From NCBI RefSeq assembly GCF_964340395.1, contig NC_135559.1, positions 11,245,759-11,309,758 on the forward strand: a stretch of 64,000 bases of DNA, in the 5' to 3' direction. This document shows, one piece after another, positions 40,601-53,669 of this stretch. This stretch comes from Glandiceps talaboti (lineage: Eukaryota > Hemichordata > Enteropneusta > Spengelidae). Below the pieces are notes generated by a model. That model saw only the letters and a program-made list of their open reading frames with translations, was not told where the DNA came from and searched no databases. Made by a program: the position numbers and the translations under genes. Within the stretch, counting starts at the first letter, position 1. Every line of letters begins with the position of its first letter.

Positions 40601-43600
40601 TGCGTATGCATTTGATACATTAAACCAATAAATTAGAGCTTGGCCATAAACAGAGTAAATGGAGTAACCATCATATACACTTCACTTACATTGCACACAT
40701 AGTTCTCACCTATTCCAGTGAACCAATAATCCCAAACATACTTATACTTTATAATATCTGGAATGGCATTATACATAAATGATTATCACACAGCATGCAA
40801 CATAGTAGTACACAAGTGTGGCAGTTCCGCTAGCCAGCTGCCATTTTTTTCTTAGAATTTACATTGAATTATTTTCATAGATATTTAATTGACACGGTGG
40901 TATAGTGTATGGTATCACATGACCTTTATACCAACCATAATATTTGGCTCTACAATGACTTTCTCTTTTTAAAGTGTTTCTTTTTAGGCAGCATGATTTA
41001 CGCAAGATTATAAATCAAACCTGAATTAATTTCTTTTTACTAAAGGTTACTGTACTTTGTTTTCCTTTCACAAGAATTTGCAGAACTATCGATCACTGCC
41101 AAGGTTGTCTTAACATTTCTGCATGCCACAAATACAATTACACAGTATTGACAAAGATCATGGTAATTTGTGTGGTCTGCGACTTCCCTTGTTTGGAAAA
41201 AATATAAAGGTGAATAAAATCGAGTAGCAATTAAGCAATGGGGTTTATTCACGTTATTTTTGTATGTTGAATGTTGGATGGTTCATGATTATCAATGCGC
41301 TGTATCTACAATGTACCACAATATGGTTGGTATAGATGCCAAGGAATCTAAAGATGAACATGTGCAATTTTTTAAGGTATAAAGAGCAAACACGAATATT
41401 AGAATTGTCCTTGAACGTCCTTGGAAAGCTATACAAATATTCACATTCTGGAGAAACTTAAAATCCTGGCAAAAGTTTGACAACTTTAATGACGAACGGA
41501 ATTTGCATTGAAATGGTAAATTAACAATGTTACAAGAGACAACAAAGTCTACAAATTTGACACTTCAATATCATATTCATAATATGGTAGTCCAGACAGG
41601 ATTACTAAAATAATATGCCTGGTATGAGCTAATGTATGATGTACATGTACAAGGGGGAAAAGTGAAAACTTGGTCGTAACAAAATTTCGAAACTCACTTT
41701 TCATACATTTCTCTCTGTTTACAGAGCATTGATCATGTCTATTTTGACTCTATAATAGTTTATATATCAGCTCGAAACTCGAACTTTGGCCTCTCCCTTA
41801 TATATAAAAGCAGATTCATGAACCTAGGACATGAAGTAAGAAAAGCTTTGGTCGGTTTAAAAAAAAGACAGTAGCCAGCAACAGTATTATCTCATGTAGT
41901 TCTAAATGAATGTTGCGAACCTTATCGACATTTCAAGATCCCATTGTGGTTTCTAAGTAAACAATGTAATATAATCCATTGAGATGGAATACCAAATGAT
42001 AGTAGAGGTGAAGCAAGAAAGAAGTCTGTCATACTTTATACATTTTGATGACCTAAAAGTATGTTTTGACCTACTTGACATGCTCTTTACTTTCCTCAAT
42101 GTTTTTAGTATGATTATGTCCTTTGAAGGCGATGTAAGATTTGAAATATATAACCAAAGAATTTTAACACTTTCCAGACCACATACTTGGCAGGTATACA
42201 ACTATTGATAAGTCTTGCACTTGCTATTTTTTTCAACTTAACAAAGCTGCGATCAACAACGGGGTGTAAGGGATACAGTAAATAGCTAACTAAGGCGTTC
42301 TTTTATCGATTTCTATCTTTCCATCTCTGAAACATGTCAGATTGCTTTTCAGACTGTACGTATATACCCTGTTCCTTTAAATTTGGTGCTATTGAATGTC
42401 GAAAGGATGCAAGCTGTTTCCTACCTCAAAAGACTTAGCTGTGATAGCAGGTGATGTTTCCTCTCTATTAAAACTAAACAATGTGCATTTTGTAGATATG
42501 AAGCATGTTTCTCGAATTCCATATTCTGTATATCAGAATATGTTTACTTCAAAACTTCTGTTGAATAAACTTGATATCTTGTGATCGCAATCGTACACAT
42601 GCATGTTTCTAGGAAGGAGTCCATTTAGATTTGTTCTTCCCCATTGGAGAGATATGATTTATTTTTATTTTTAATTCTAAATACCTCATTCCACAACATG
42701 AAAATTATTCTTCATATTGTCCAGAAAATGCAAAACTAAGTGCTCAAATAAGCGAGAAAAAGATTACAGTCAAAAAGGCGATTGGCGACCGACTCTAGCA
42801 GGTACGTGTATAATGCCTACTGTTCTCCCTTGTGACGTCATACATGGAAGAATTTGCATCTCTGTTAGTAGTAAATAATGGTAGACATTGGCAATGCTGA
42901 CTTTTATACTTGTCAAAGTACTAGTATATCGGAGAATGTTTAGCCTTTTAAAATTTTCATATTTGAATTCTAAAGTACAAGTTTTGAATATTTTTTTTGT
43001 GAACATTTATGAGTCACTAATGCAGATTTCTTACATACCTGCATGCAAATGATGTGCAAATGAGAGTGCGATTATTTCTTGGAAATTTGCTGCTGCAGAT
43101 AAATATATTTAATAACAGAATCCCATTCTGAGTTAATGCCAATGTGAGTACTGAAGGGGGTGGTATTTGCACTCATGCTTGCTGTGTTTTCCACTACGAC
43201 CGCAGAGAACAATGCAACCCCTAGTACCAATACCCTGAATATGCCACACTTTCACCCTGTTCTGTAATTCTTATCATACATGGAACACACACTATAATGT
43301 AATTATTTTTACATAAAATATTTTATTCAAATCATAGGATATTTAGGTCTCATATAAAATTTACATGGTTGTAAAAGTTACAACTGTTTTTTGAAAATAA
43401 TACTTTACACAGAGAAACACTATACATATTCACACATCAAAGAACAGAATCAGTAATAATGATACAAAAATATACAAAAAGAAAATGACCTGTACAGTTC
43501 AATTCAATATGTATATAGCAATGTGCCATGAAAAGTACAGTGAGATTTGTAGGATTTACACTTTTCATAGAACTAGATGAAAACTATTTTACTGTGGAGT

Positions 43601-43950
43601 AAAATATCTCAATGACTAAATTTACTTTTTATATTTATTGTGGTTATTTTCAACTGCTGAATGCAGTGCTGGGATGTCAACCTTTTTAGGTATAATTAGT
43701 ATTTAAATAAACATGTCTGCTATTGATGGAAAGACCACACTAATGGGTATCAAATGTGTATCTGAGCAGTATTAACAGGGTTAAAACAACAAGAACGTTA
43801 TGCTGACAGGCATGAGGGTCTCACTTCTTGCCTAATTACCAACTTTGAGCACTGTCAAAAATTTTACATGGATGAACTTTCTGATGAAAAGTCATTATCG
43901 GTATTCCATGCACAAATCATATATACTATGTGAAATGATGACATTCCTGC
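37629..43950. other. Intergenic stretch after ST8Sia; small tandem repeats only
   Basis: I see no gene. It must include the ST8Sia 3' UTR; an ATTAAA at 38562-38567 is a possible late poly(A) signal. Short tandem repeats occur at 38106-38192 (two units with GTGTTACGTCATCACATA and CCTGAAAAGAGACACCAA) and at 39071-39260 (three units of about 72 bases with CTACCTACTTGGCCTT). Remaining open frames are short and unconvincing. Confidence 0.5.
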
Positions 43951-44174
43951 TAAGAACTGGAGTAGAAAGGACCATACCCCTTCTCTTATTAGCAATCATA
44001 ACATTATTTACCACAATTTTTTTGAAAGCCCACTTAACTTTTGATAGTTGAAACAACAGTGTTAAGAACTGGAGTAGAAAGGACCATACCCCTTCTCTTA
44101 TTAGCAATCATAACATTATTTACCACAATTTTTTTGAAAGCCCACTTAACTTTTGATAGTTGAAACAACAGTGT
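43951..44174 (+). repeat. Perfect 112-bp tandem duplication
   Basis: Bases 43951-44062 and 44063-44174 appear identical. Each begins TAAGAACTGGAGTAG and ends AACAACAGTGT. The lack of differences implies a recent duplication or an assembly artefact. Confidence 0.85.
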
Positions 44175-44640
44175 ACACATTACAGTTTCTGTCATTTTTT
44201 GACTTGCAATATTTGAGACAAAAGAGTGCAATCAAAGGTTGCTGTACATTTTCTATCCTGTTCAATATCCGTCAATGCTGTGTATACTATTTTTAGCCTC
44301 TACAGAAAACTATATTACAATGTTAGAATTCAGGCTAAATACACAAGAGAAATGTGTGGCAAATCACTTCACTACAGTAAATTGTGTCCACACCTGATTT
44401 CAGTAGAAGAGATGTTTGAGACTGATTTGATATAAAAAATCTTGATTTAAGCTACTCATGATATACAAATCAAAATTAAAATGCAACCAGACTATTGAAC
44501 AAAAAGTATGCTATAACATTACTGAAAGTAAAACAAATCTGACAAAAAAAGTTAAATCTCGCACGCATCAGTAATATATGTTTATAAATAAAGAACATCC
44601 TATATTGAACATGAATGCAGAAGTGGATTGGAGTGCCTTT

Positions 44641-44980
44641 AAGACAGCTAATAAATGCAATTGGCTGAAATACTTCAATATGCAAGTATTCATAAAATCA
44701 TCAGATCTAAAGAGAGCTAATGCCATTGGTTGTTATATTTCAATATGTACATATGTATCTACAGAAGTGAGTTGGCGTACCTAAGACAGCTAATGCTATT
44801 GTCTGGAAAAAAAATTCAATATCCAAATACTTGTAAAATAGGCAGAATCTAAAGACAGCTATTGATTGTTATATTTCAATAATTATGCTAATATTAATAA
44901 ATCTACAGAAGAGTTGTGGAGTTCATAAAGACAGCTAATGCCATTGGTTGAATACTTCAATATGCAAATATATCTAAAAT
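44641..44980 (+). repeat. Degenerate tandem repeat, about 72-base period
   Basis: Blocks like AAGACAGCTAATGCCATTGG followed by ATACTTCAATATGCAAATA recur near 44641, 44711, 44784, 44853 and 44930. Confidence 0.65.
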
Positions 44981-45294
44981 CTGCATACTCATTTCATTAA
45001 CATTATCTGGTTCTGTGTTGCTTGTACTCATAGTGCTTTGATAAATAATATACATGTAAATTCAAAACCCTGTTATTCACTTAAACTTCTATTCATTGAA
45101 GGATATGAAACCTCATCGAAATGTAGCCTTATTATAGATGTACATACATAATGAGATATATTCATGAACAGTTTACTTGAAAATCTGATAATATTTGAGA
45201 AAAATGAAGCGACTGAGCACGGAAAACTGCACTCATATGTAAAGCCATGTTTGACATCAAACGTAGCTACTAACAATTCTAAACATTTTAGTTC

Positions 45295-45410
45295 CCATCG
45301 TTGCAAACCATGGCCTCTTTTACAGCACCATCCAAAATGCGCCGTCAACACATTATTTCAGTGTCGCGGAAGAAATAACAGCTTTGGTTTGCGAGAATGT
45401 TTAGTTCCGT
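45295..45410 (+). repeat. Dispersed repeat (see 12510-12600)
   Basis: This copy has GGCCTCTTTTACAGCACC, CGCGGAAGAAATAACAGC and GTTTGCGAGAATG in the same order as the copies at 12.5 and 47.0 kb. It is not followed by the CTGGTAAT MITE. Confidence 0.5.
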
Positions 45411-46213
45411 GTGAGAAAAACAGCTGGGAGAGGTGACTGCAAGATCCACATTTGAGAAAACATTTATGATATGTGTACACTGCACATCTTATTTCTATGG
45501 CTATACTCTGATTGTTTCACTACTTTCACCTCGGTGATTAAATCTATCAAATAAAGTTAATCATACTTATGTACATGTAAATGTCTTGTATTCAAGTTAT
45601 ACAGTATTAACACACTTCATAATAATTAGTTAGAGTAATACTTGAGAAAAATACATTTCCATGTGTCTAAAATAACTGCTATTTGGTTGATATCATCTAC
45701 TATTCACACACAAGAAAACTTATGTGTTCAAGGTTGATAGTGAGACCATTTTAACCCTTTCAACGACTTGGTTTCTGTATCTCTAACAGAGTTACACCCT
45801 AAATATATAAAATCAAAAATAATGGAATATATACTCTGTCACAACAACGCACGTCTATATCACTTGTTCTGTTGTGTTTGAAATGTGAGTCAATATGTTA
45901 CAAATTACTATTACTTTCCCCAATTTTCTTGGACATTACTGGCGCTGGTATAATTATGTATTCTCCAAACTTTTTCTTTATTCAGCGTTGTCACTATTCG
46001 TCTAGCAACTAGTGGTGACAAAGCCCCCTTAGGTCACTCATATTTTCCTTGGCTGAACAAAGAATAATCGGCTCATAAACTGTAGAGTCAGGGACGTCAT
46101 AAACAACACTTCAAAGTGTCATACAACAACATAGCAAACTTGAACACACAAGTTGATGGCACCAAATAGAAGTTGACAACATACTCTAAACCTTTGAACA
46201 GTCAAAGGAAAAC

Positions 46214-46460
46214 TTTAAAGTTGCCATATGGATGAGGACCAATGATACTTATTTTGGATTTTTAATTAATATAACAACTTTACTATGTTTTTCAACTTGA
46301 AAATATATACCAAGTCCATGTTTGTAACTAAATAGTTACAAAAAAATAAAAAGTGTGTTAAATTTTTTTTTTTTTTTCAAGTATGAAAACACAGTAAAGA
46401 TTTTTATGAATCAAAAATAACAAAGAAATACCTAATTCTCATCCATATGGCCATAACCTT
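46214..46460. mobile_element. Foldback family with CCATATGGATGAGGA ends, copy c
   Basis: It starts TTTAAAGTTGCCATATGGAT and ends ATCCATATGGCCATAAC, with inverted TTTGTAACTAAATAG-like and CTTTACTATG/CAGTAAAG blocks around a poly-T centre. It is shorter than copies a and b. Confidence 0.6.
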
Positions 46461-46994
46461 CAAGATCATAGAGTCTTTTAAATTAGGGATTTTATAGTAC
46501 AATGACTATTTGTAAACCTTGTAATCGGTCAAGTTGTATAGATTGTTTTCCTATTAAAAAGATAATGTAAAAGGACACCATTATTTTTTTATTTTTTTTT
46601 GTCAGTCTTTCATTCCAGTCCTTCATTTCTAGTTTATTTCCTTGTCTTGTAAATACATCCTCTAGGACACCATTATGCCACATGGAGCAATTTACATTTT
46701 GATCACAAGAAGTTTAAATCTTCTGTTAACTTTGCATACAGTGTCTCATTTTCATGACACAGATATATGGTGATGGTGGCAAAAATCATATTAAAACTGT
46801 GTAAATATAAGCCTAGATAAAATGACAGTGAAACAACATAGGACTTTATACATTATGCCTGTTTTAATACCCTGGATATTGCTGGGCTACAAATATTTGT
46901 TAATTACTGTTATTATTTCTGTAAATTTGTTAATTTCTGTAACTGTGGTTAATTGGACAAGAAAAATTATGTATCGGTAATTCACCATATCTAA

Positions 46995-47110
46995 ACAATC
47001 ACATCATCACAGACCACGGCCTCTTTTACGGCACTGTCCAAGACACACCGCCAAGAATTATTTCTCAGTGTCACGGAAGAAATAATAGCTGGTTTGCAAG
47101 AATGACTTTT
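46995..47110 (+). repeat. Dispersed repeat joined to MITE copy 2
   Basis: It has GGCCTCTTTTACGGCAC, CACGGAAGAAATAATAGC and GTTTGCAAGAATGAC in order, ending about 40 bases before the MITE at 47151. In the 12.5 kb copy the same two parts are 740 bases apart. Confidence 0.5.
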
Positions 47111-47150
47111 TGTCTACTAAAGTACTGGACCTCTCTATAAAATAGATACA

Positions 47151-47476
47151 ACTCTGGTAATCAAACCTTCGGTTTACGAAGATATAGGTGCATACTAAAT
47201 CTATTGTTCTTCGATGTGGTAGATTATACAAGTGGGTGATAGTGGTTCCTCTGTTGTGTGATTCTAATTACCCTGTGGTCAAGATAGTGTAAACATTGGA
47301 CAGCTACACTGCAAGTTCCCAGAACTCTGTCCATAAAACTCTGAGATGCCTCCAAACCGAGACTATAACTAAACCAATGTCCATTCATTAGCTTATCACT
47401 GTTGTATATCAACAAGTTGACAATAGTTTTAGTTTGTGTCTATCTTACTGAACCAAAGGCTCAATTACCAGAGTAA
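47151..47476. mobile_element. MITE with ACTCTGGTAAT terminal inverted repeats, copy 2
   Basis: The left end is ACTCTGGTAATCAAACCTT. The right end, reverse complemented, is ACTCTGGTAATTGAGCCTT. The interior matches 13336-13650. It is about 326 bases with no coding capacity. Confidence 0.7.
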
Positions 47477-48387
47477 TATGTGCTATCTAGACTAAGAAAA
47501 AGCTTTGGGTTTAAAATATTGATTTCAAGAAAACAAAAAAAGTTAATTTTGATTGGCTGAAGGTTGACTAGTCAGAAAGGTCCAGTCATTGGTTCTCCTA
47601 TGTAACCACCTACTATGGTTGTGTGTATTTTATACGTGGAAACAATACCTGGATCTTTCAGGCGAGGTTGAATTCTATCAAATATTTACTATCCTATACT
47701 AATACTTTATGAACAAGAATCAGAACTTGAGGTTGTTGTTTTTTTTAAATGCCAAAATGACTTTAAAAAACCTTGCAATTGTGGTATCAAAAAGGAAACA
47801 CAAATGTTGCAAATTAAAAAATTGATTTTACAATGCTACAAAATAATTCTTTGTCAAATGTTGACATGACCAGAATGTTTGCACCTTATGATTATCTTAA
47901 AAAAAAGTAAAAACATGACCATGTGCTCCATACTTTAAAAAAAAAATCATATTAATGCAATAGATGTGCATTTTGGAATAATTTCCTGACATTATCGGTG
48001 GAACTACTGTTGAAGTATCAACCTCGTTACTATAAAATTCCAAACAAAAATAAATCAAACTTTCAATTTTAACAGTAAAATTAATTAATCATTTCAAATT
48101 AGTTGTATGAAATATACTGGACGGATACTTTGTATATTTCAACAGCATTTAGTGAACCAGGTTATACTGTTACTTGTACTATATTTACACTGTCTTGCAT
48201 TTTGCAATTAACGCGTTCCAAATTAATTACGGAAAATTCCAATTACCTGGCGGAAAAGTTATATACACTGTGTTTAAATTAAGTTATGGATTTGAATATT
48301 TCCTATGTTGTGTGATGTTACAATGACTTTTGATTGATACCAAAATTATTTACTTAGCCCCTCTCTAAATTTTGGTAAAGCCATTGA

Positions 48388-48623
48388 GTAATCATGTGAT
48401 TTTGAAAAATCACTTGATTAACCACATGAACATTAAGAAATCATACGATTAACCACATGATCACTGTGCAATCTTCAGAATAATCATGAGATTGTTTTGA
48501 AAAAATTGTTGAGTAATCATGTGATTTTTGAACACCAACATTAATCACGTGATTGCAAATTATTAATCATGTGATTGATCACTGTATCTTTTTATAATTT
48601 ATTCTTGATTAATCACATGATTT
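48388..48623. repeat. Cluster of nine AATCATGTGATT-like palindromes
   Basis: Nine 12-mers of the form AATCAYNTGATT, with variants such as AATCACGTGATT (48543-48554) and AATCATACGATT, occur in about 235 bases on both strands. Spacing is irregular, so it is not a plain tandem repeat. The core resembles E-box CACGTG/CATGTG sites. Confidence 0.55.
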
Positions 48624-49338
48624 ATTTGTATTATATGACAATGATATGTTGTGTTATTATTATAAAACAATTTGTAATTTGTCGAACATTTCATGATAAC
48701 AACCATGTTCTTTTTAGGTTGACTTTGCAAGACATTATACACTTTTAAAGGCATGTATATTTTTAATTCTATTCAAACTCTCATACAACATACAATCCAT
48801 GCATACTCTATTACCCAGAATGGAATACATAGTTCATATTTAATATAGCACAAATTTTATTTCATTTCATCAATGTTTGAAATACAAAATGATACAATTA
48901 CAGAACATAATTGTCTACATAATTAGGTTTGGAAATACAAGTTTAATCAATCATAAAACAGCCATAACAGATACTTTCAAAGAAAAAGAACATTGAAGGA
49001 AAATAACGGGAACATCATCAACATTTCTACCAAACTCAAAGTTTGGTAGATCGCACGTAGCTAGCTACCTAGTGTACAGTGGAAATGGAAGTGTAAAGCT
49101 TAGTCTGCTCTGGCCCATGCGATACTTGTGAAGTTAATTTTGAAGTTTTCCCGATTATGTTGTCAAAACACGACCTAAGCGTAATCTGTAAGGGAGTGAT
49201 CAGTTTTTACGGCCGGGGTGGGCCGGTGACTTTTTGTTCATGTTGTACTTAAAAATAGTGACCCCCCCCCCCTGCAATTCATTCACAAAACAATCCAACC
49301 CCCCTCTGACAAATAAAAAAATACCTCCAATGGCGTTG

Positions 49339-50547
49339 TAGCACAACTGTACAGTTTTTAAAAATGCTAACATGCTAACAATAAGTTCATTTGGTGAATG
49401 ACTATCCAGTTGCCTATCCAACCATGTTGCTATCTTTACGATATATGCTATCATTTGGCTGTTGATATGGACATGGTCTTGTTGCTAGGCATATTTACAT
49501 ACATTTTTTGAATGTTTATTCAATTGTCTATTAATCCCCATTGTGATCTTTGCAATATATGTGATCATTTTGGCTGTTGCTATGGGCGTGGTCTTGTTGT
49601 TAGGCACACTTGCATACATTTTTTGAATGTTATTCATTTGTCTTCTATTCCTGTTATCTTTGCAATATATGTGATTATTTGGCTGTTGCTATGGGCGTGG
49701 TCTTGTTGCTAGGCAAATTTACATACATTTTTTGAACGTTTATTCAATTTATTAATCCTTGTTGTTATCTTTGTGAAAAAAACGACCGTTTGGCTGTTGC
49801 TATGGGCGTGGTCATGGTTGCTATGGTATTTGCATACATTTTTTGAATGTTTACTCATTTGCCTACCATATGATGTTATTTGACCAAAATATATTGCCAT
49901 TTGGTTGTTGCTAAGGGCGTGGTCATGGTCGCTAGGGCCAATTTTGTCAAAATGTTTTGAAGAATAACACTCAGAAACATCTCACCAAGTTTCAGACTCG
50001 GTGACCAAGTACTTTTTGAGATACAAGTTTTTGACCAAAAATGAACATTTTTACACCTAATTTGCATATCACTCATGGAATCATGGTATGCTTAATATTT
50101 CTTTGTCCATACATCCCTAGATACATTCCCATTAAATTTCAGCCCAATCTGCTCAGTAGTTTTGGAATTATAGATTTTTAACCAAAAAGACACATTTTTA
50201 GCCCTAATTTGCATATCACTGATGGAATCATCCCGTCATGAACAAATCTTACTTTACACCCCCTTAACAATGTTCCCACCAAATTTCGCACCAATCTGCC
50301 TAGTAGTTTCTGAGTTTAAGTTTTTTGACCAAAAATCACATTTTTTGACCCAAATCACACACCTGTGATGCGATCATTTTGATTTGAACAATTTCCCAAC
50401 TAAACACACACGGTAATGGACCCACCAAATATCGTGGCAATCGGTTCAGCTGTTTTTGACTTTAAGTTGTTTACACAGACAGACACACACACACACAGAC
50501 AGACAGACGGGCGATCCCTATAGCACTACTGAACCTCAGTTGTGCTA
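49339..50547. mobile_element. Long non-coding element with TAGCACAACTG ends
   Basis: It begins TAGCACAACTGTAC (49339-49352) and ends CAGTTGTGCTA (50537-50547). Inside are five tandem units of about 110 bases (TTGGCTGTTGCTATGGGCGTG at 49457, 49572, 49681, 49792 and 49903), then decayed repeats with CCTAATTTGCATATCACT, then an AGAC microsatellite. No open frame was found. Related pieces lie at 54340-55470, 56230-56300, 57120-57730 and 61496-61693. Confidence 0.6.
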
Positions 50548-53049
50548 AAAACACAATGACCCCCTCCATCTGTTGACAAGAAACACTCTTTTTGATTTTG
50601 CAAAAGACACCCTATTCTCAAAGCATAATACTGCACACTGCACAGTTAATTTTACATGTTACATTTTCAGTAATTTTAAGTGTATCTGGTAAATTGCTAT
50701 CCCAAATCCATTGCTTCACATGTATAAAGCTCTTTAGATAGGAACTCTATGAAAAGTATGATTGTCTGTTCACAGACGTACAAAATATTCATGGTTTAGT
50801 AACCAAAAGTTCTAGGATATCTCTTAGATTGAGTGAACTATTAATATTTATTAATTCAGCTAATTATCAAGTACAGTATTATAAATGGAGTTAATATACT
50901 TGTAAACCAATGTCAATAACTGTCACACATAATGATGTACTCGCATCATATAATGAATTGTTTACATCATATAAAGATATGTTCACATCATACAGTCAAT
51001 ATATTGTTTTCTTTAGACTTAACACAACTGTGGCTTCGTTTCCATACATGTACATGTTTGCAATCCTCAAGCCACTTGTTTGTCCTGTTCATAATTGTTC
51101 AGTTCAATCATGGCACTGACTCAAAACTCCACCTCCCCCCACCCCCGATTCATTGACCACGCTGATAATTTTGAATGGTTTTGAATAATGAAAAGTGATA
51201 AATGTGATTGGTTTCAAAATAGAAATTAAAAAATGTCATAAAAAATGTTTTGTGTACTACAGCAGTTTCTAAACTAGATTACTAATTCAATTCACTTACT
51301 ACTATGTTGTCCAGTATATAAAAGTATATTGCTGGCAACATGATAGCCTTGAAAATAAATACACTCTTGCTAATACCAAGGAAATGTAACATTATGATCT
51401 GCTGACAAAATTTTACTCTCAGTATACAGTCACTCAGACTGTATCAATGTGGATACTAGATATTCCAGAGGAGATGTAAAATCTAATTTTTCTCATAACT
51501 TTGCACTGTGTCAGTACTATAGAAGTTCTGGCTACAGTAAATAGCCCTTTACTAGATCATCATCAAACAAGTCTGTGTTTATAACTTTGTTTATCAGTCA
51601 TTCACATAATATATATTCTCTGAGAATCCAATTAATATTATATTCACCTTGGAATATATTTCTTTCTTGGTAGTTTATGGTGTAAAACAATAGCAAGAGA
51701 AAAGGGGGTTTCACATGTAGCCTGGTAACATGTATTAAACTTGGTGATGGTCACAGGTATCAGAGAAGAAAAGAAAAGTTATTTTTGATAAGACATGTAG
51801 TTCGTACTATAGCTATGCCAAGTAACAGTACAATAGTTTGTACATGTATGATAAATCAACATATTTGGGGTGAGATCAGTAGGTAAAAAAACTAATTCTT
51901 TTAGTAAGGCCTCAGAATACCTTCCTCACCCCTTCTAACTAAATTGGTAAAATTGTTGCAGACAGCACAATCAATTTCAAATCAGAATGTAGTATCATGT
52001 AGCGCTATGAATACAAAGCCGGTATGTAGTGAAGAAAAAAATAGCTTTTTCATTGGCACAATAATGTATTTTAGGGCCATGCATAACACATTTTTTTTCC
52101 CATTTTTCAATTTGACATTTTTAGAAATGTTTGTGTTGGGTACAAAACAGATTTCATTATAAAGGACCTCCTCTCACCCCACTCCTCACTAGAAGAATTT
52201 AGTTTTTACCCTAAATTGAACTATTGATCTCAACCATAAATCAATTTGGAACTTCTAATGGAGATGATCATAGTTATCATACATTATATGTACAAAAATG
52301 TATAGGAACTAGACTAACTATGCACATGGACATTGAATATCCAATATCTAGACACAGGCTGGGTCAGGCACTTTCAGTCACAGTGTTTGCAACATATTAT
52401 TTAGTGTCCTAAATTGGTTATGTTTGTACACAATTCAACATGTTCAGGTCAATGGAGGAACAGAATTTAGAGCCAGTAAATCTTAAGGTATTTCATTTCT
52501 TATGTGTTACATGTACAGCTACACATGCATGTTTTTGTACCACAATGCATGGCGTGCAATAGCGAGAAGTCAATTTTCTAACAAATAACTGTTACTTAAA
52601 GGTGGCCATGGTGCAGTGTTGTGACGCCATACCATATGTATTGGATGTATCAAGAGACAGAGTTTATGTTATATTTGAATGTATATTTATAGCTATTTGT
52701 TTATGGTTTATTTTATGCACTTACATTTTTGTTTAATAGCTTGCACAGCACCCACAAGCGGCAGCATAGTGGCTCCATGACTAGTATGCATGCGTGTCCT
52801 ATACACTAAGCGATGTTTTTTTGGTGGTTTTACCCAAGGATGCATTGCGGTACAATGACTACGCATGCAAGTTCTACATGTATGTACGAAGTGCAATCTT
52901 CACGCCAAGGGTACTAGCTATGATATCATTGTGAGGCAGCCAGTCACAAATGAATCTACCCAGCTGTGTGAGCTTAGGCGCTTTGGCCTAGTTATGATAT
53001 TAAATGTATGGACATTGAAGTACAGGAGCATGGCTCATGATGTTGTTTA

Positions 53050-53130
53050 GTTGAAAACAAGGTGACACCCCCCCCCCCCCCTCTTTATTCGCCTCGTTAA
53101 AATGATGACCCCCCCCCACATTGCCTGGTT
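53050..53130. repeat. Poly-C element (family of 18495-18640, reverse orientation)
   Basis: GTTGAAAACAAGGTGAC is followed by about 15 C, then AAAATGATGACC and a second C run. This mirrors the 18.5 kb element in the opposite orientation. Confidence 0.45.
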
Positions 53131-53669
53131 GCACCTTGGGCTTTAAGTTTTAATTTTCTTTCCTCTTCGTTTTCGTATCTTTGGCTGCAACAAAATAAAA
53201 CTCTTATAAATAAAAATGATCATTTTTTCTGAAATATTTATGCAATACTAAATCGAAAATATAAATATTTACATGTGTTCTGACTTTACTATAAGAGGTT
53301 GTGGTAAAACTTCCACACAATGGCAGAACACATTCAAGTGTTGTTGGGACAATTGTACTTGAGTTGTTTTATTAGTACTTGGTCAACAAAATCACCTTAA
53401 TTGATATCAATAATCAATACAAAAGTACATTAAACATCACTGATTTCATTTCCTGAATAACTATATGATATGATATGTAAGCTTGGCATGTTTTATGTCA
53501 AATTTTGGGGAACATGCACATATTAAGTTAATTTTGTGGAGAATGTCAAAAAAATGTCCCCCTCCCCACCTTTGAAGCCAAAAGTTACTATCAAAGTAAA
53601 CTTGATCATAATTTAGAACTGTTATTATTTTATATTATTTATTATTTTGGTATGAAACATAGTATTTAC

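Noticed and set aside
45073-45436. Overlapping open frames on both strands of about 90 codons
   Set aside because: They overlap the dispersed GGCCTCTTTTAC repeat, and neither shows a domain or a credible exon structure.
47224-47415. 63-codon minus-strand frame
   Set aside because: It lies wholly inside MITE copy 2.
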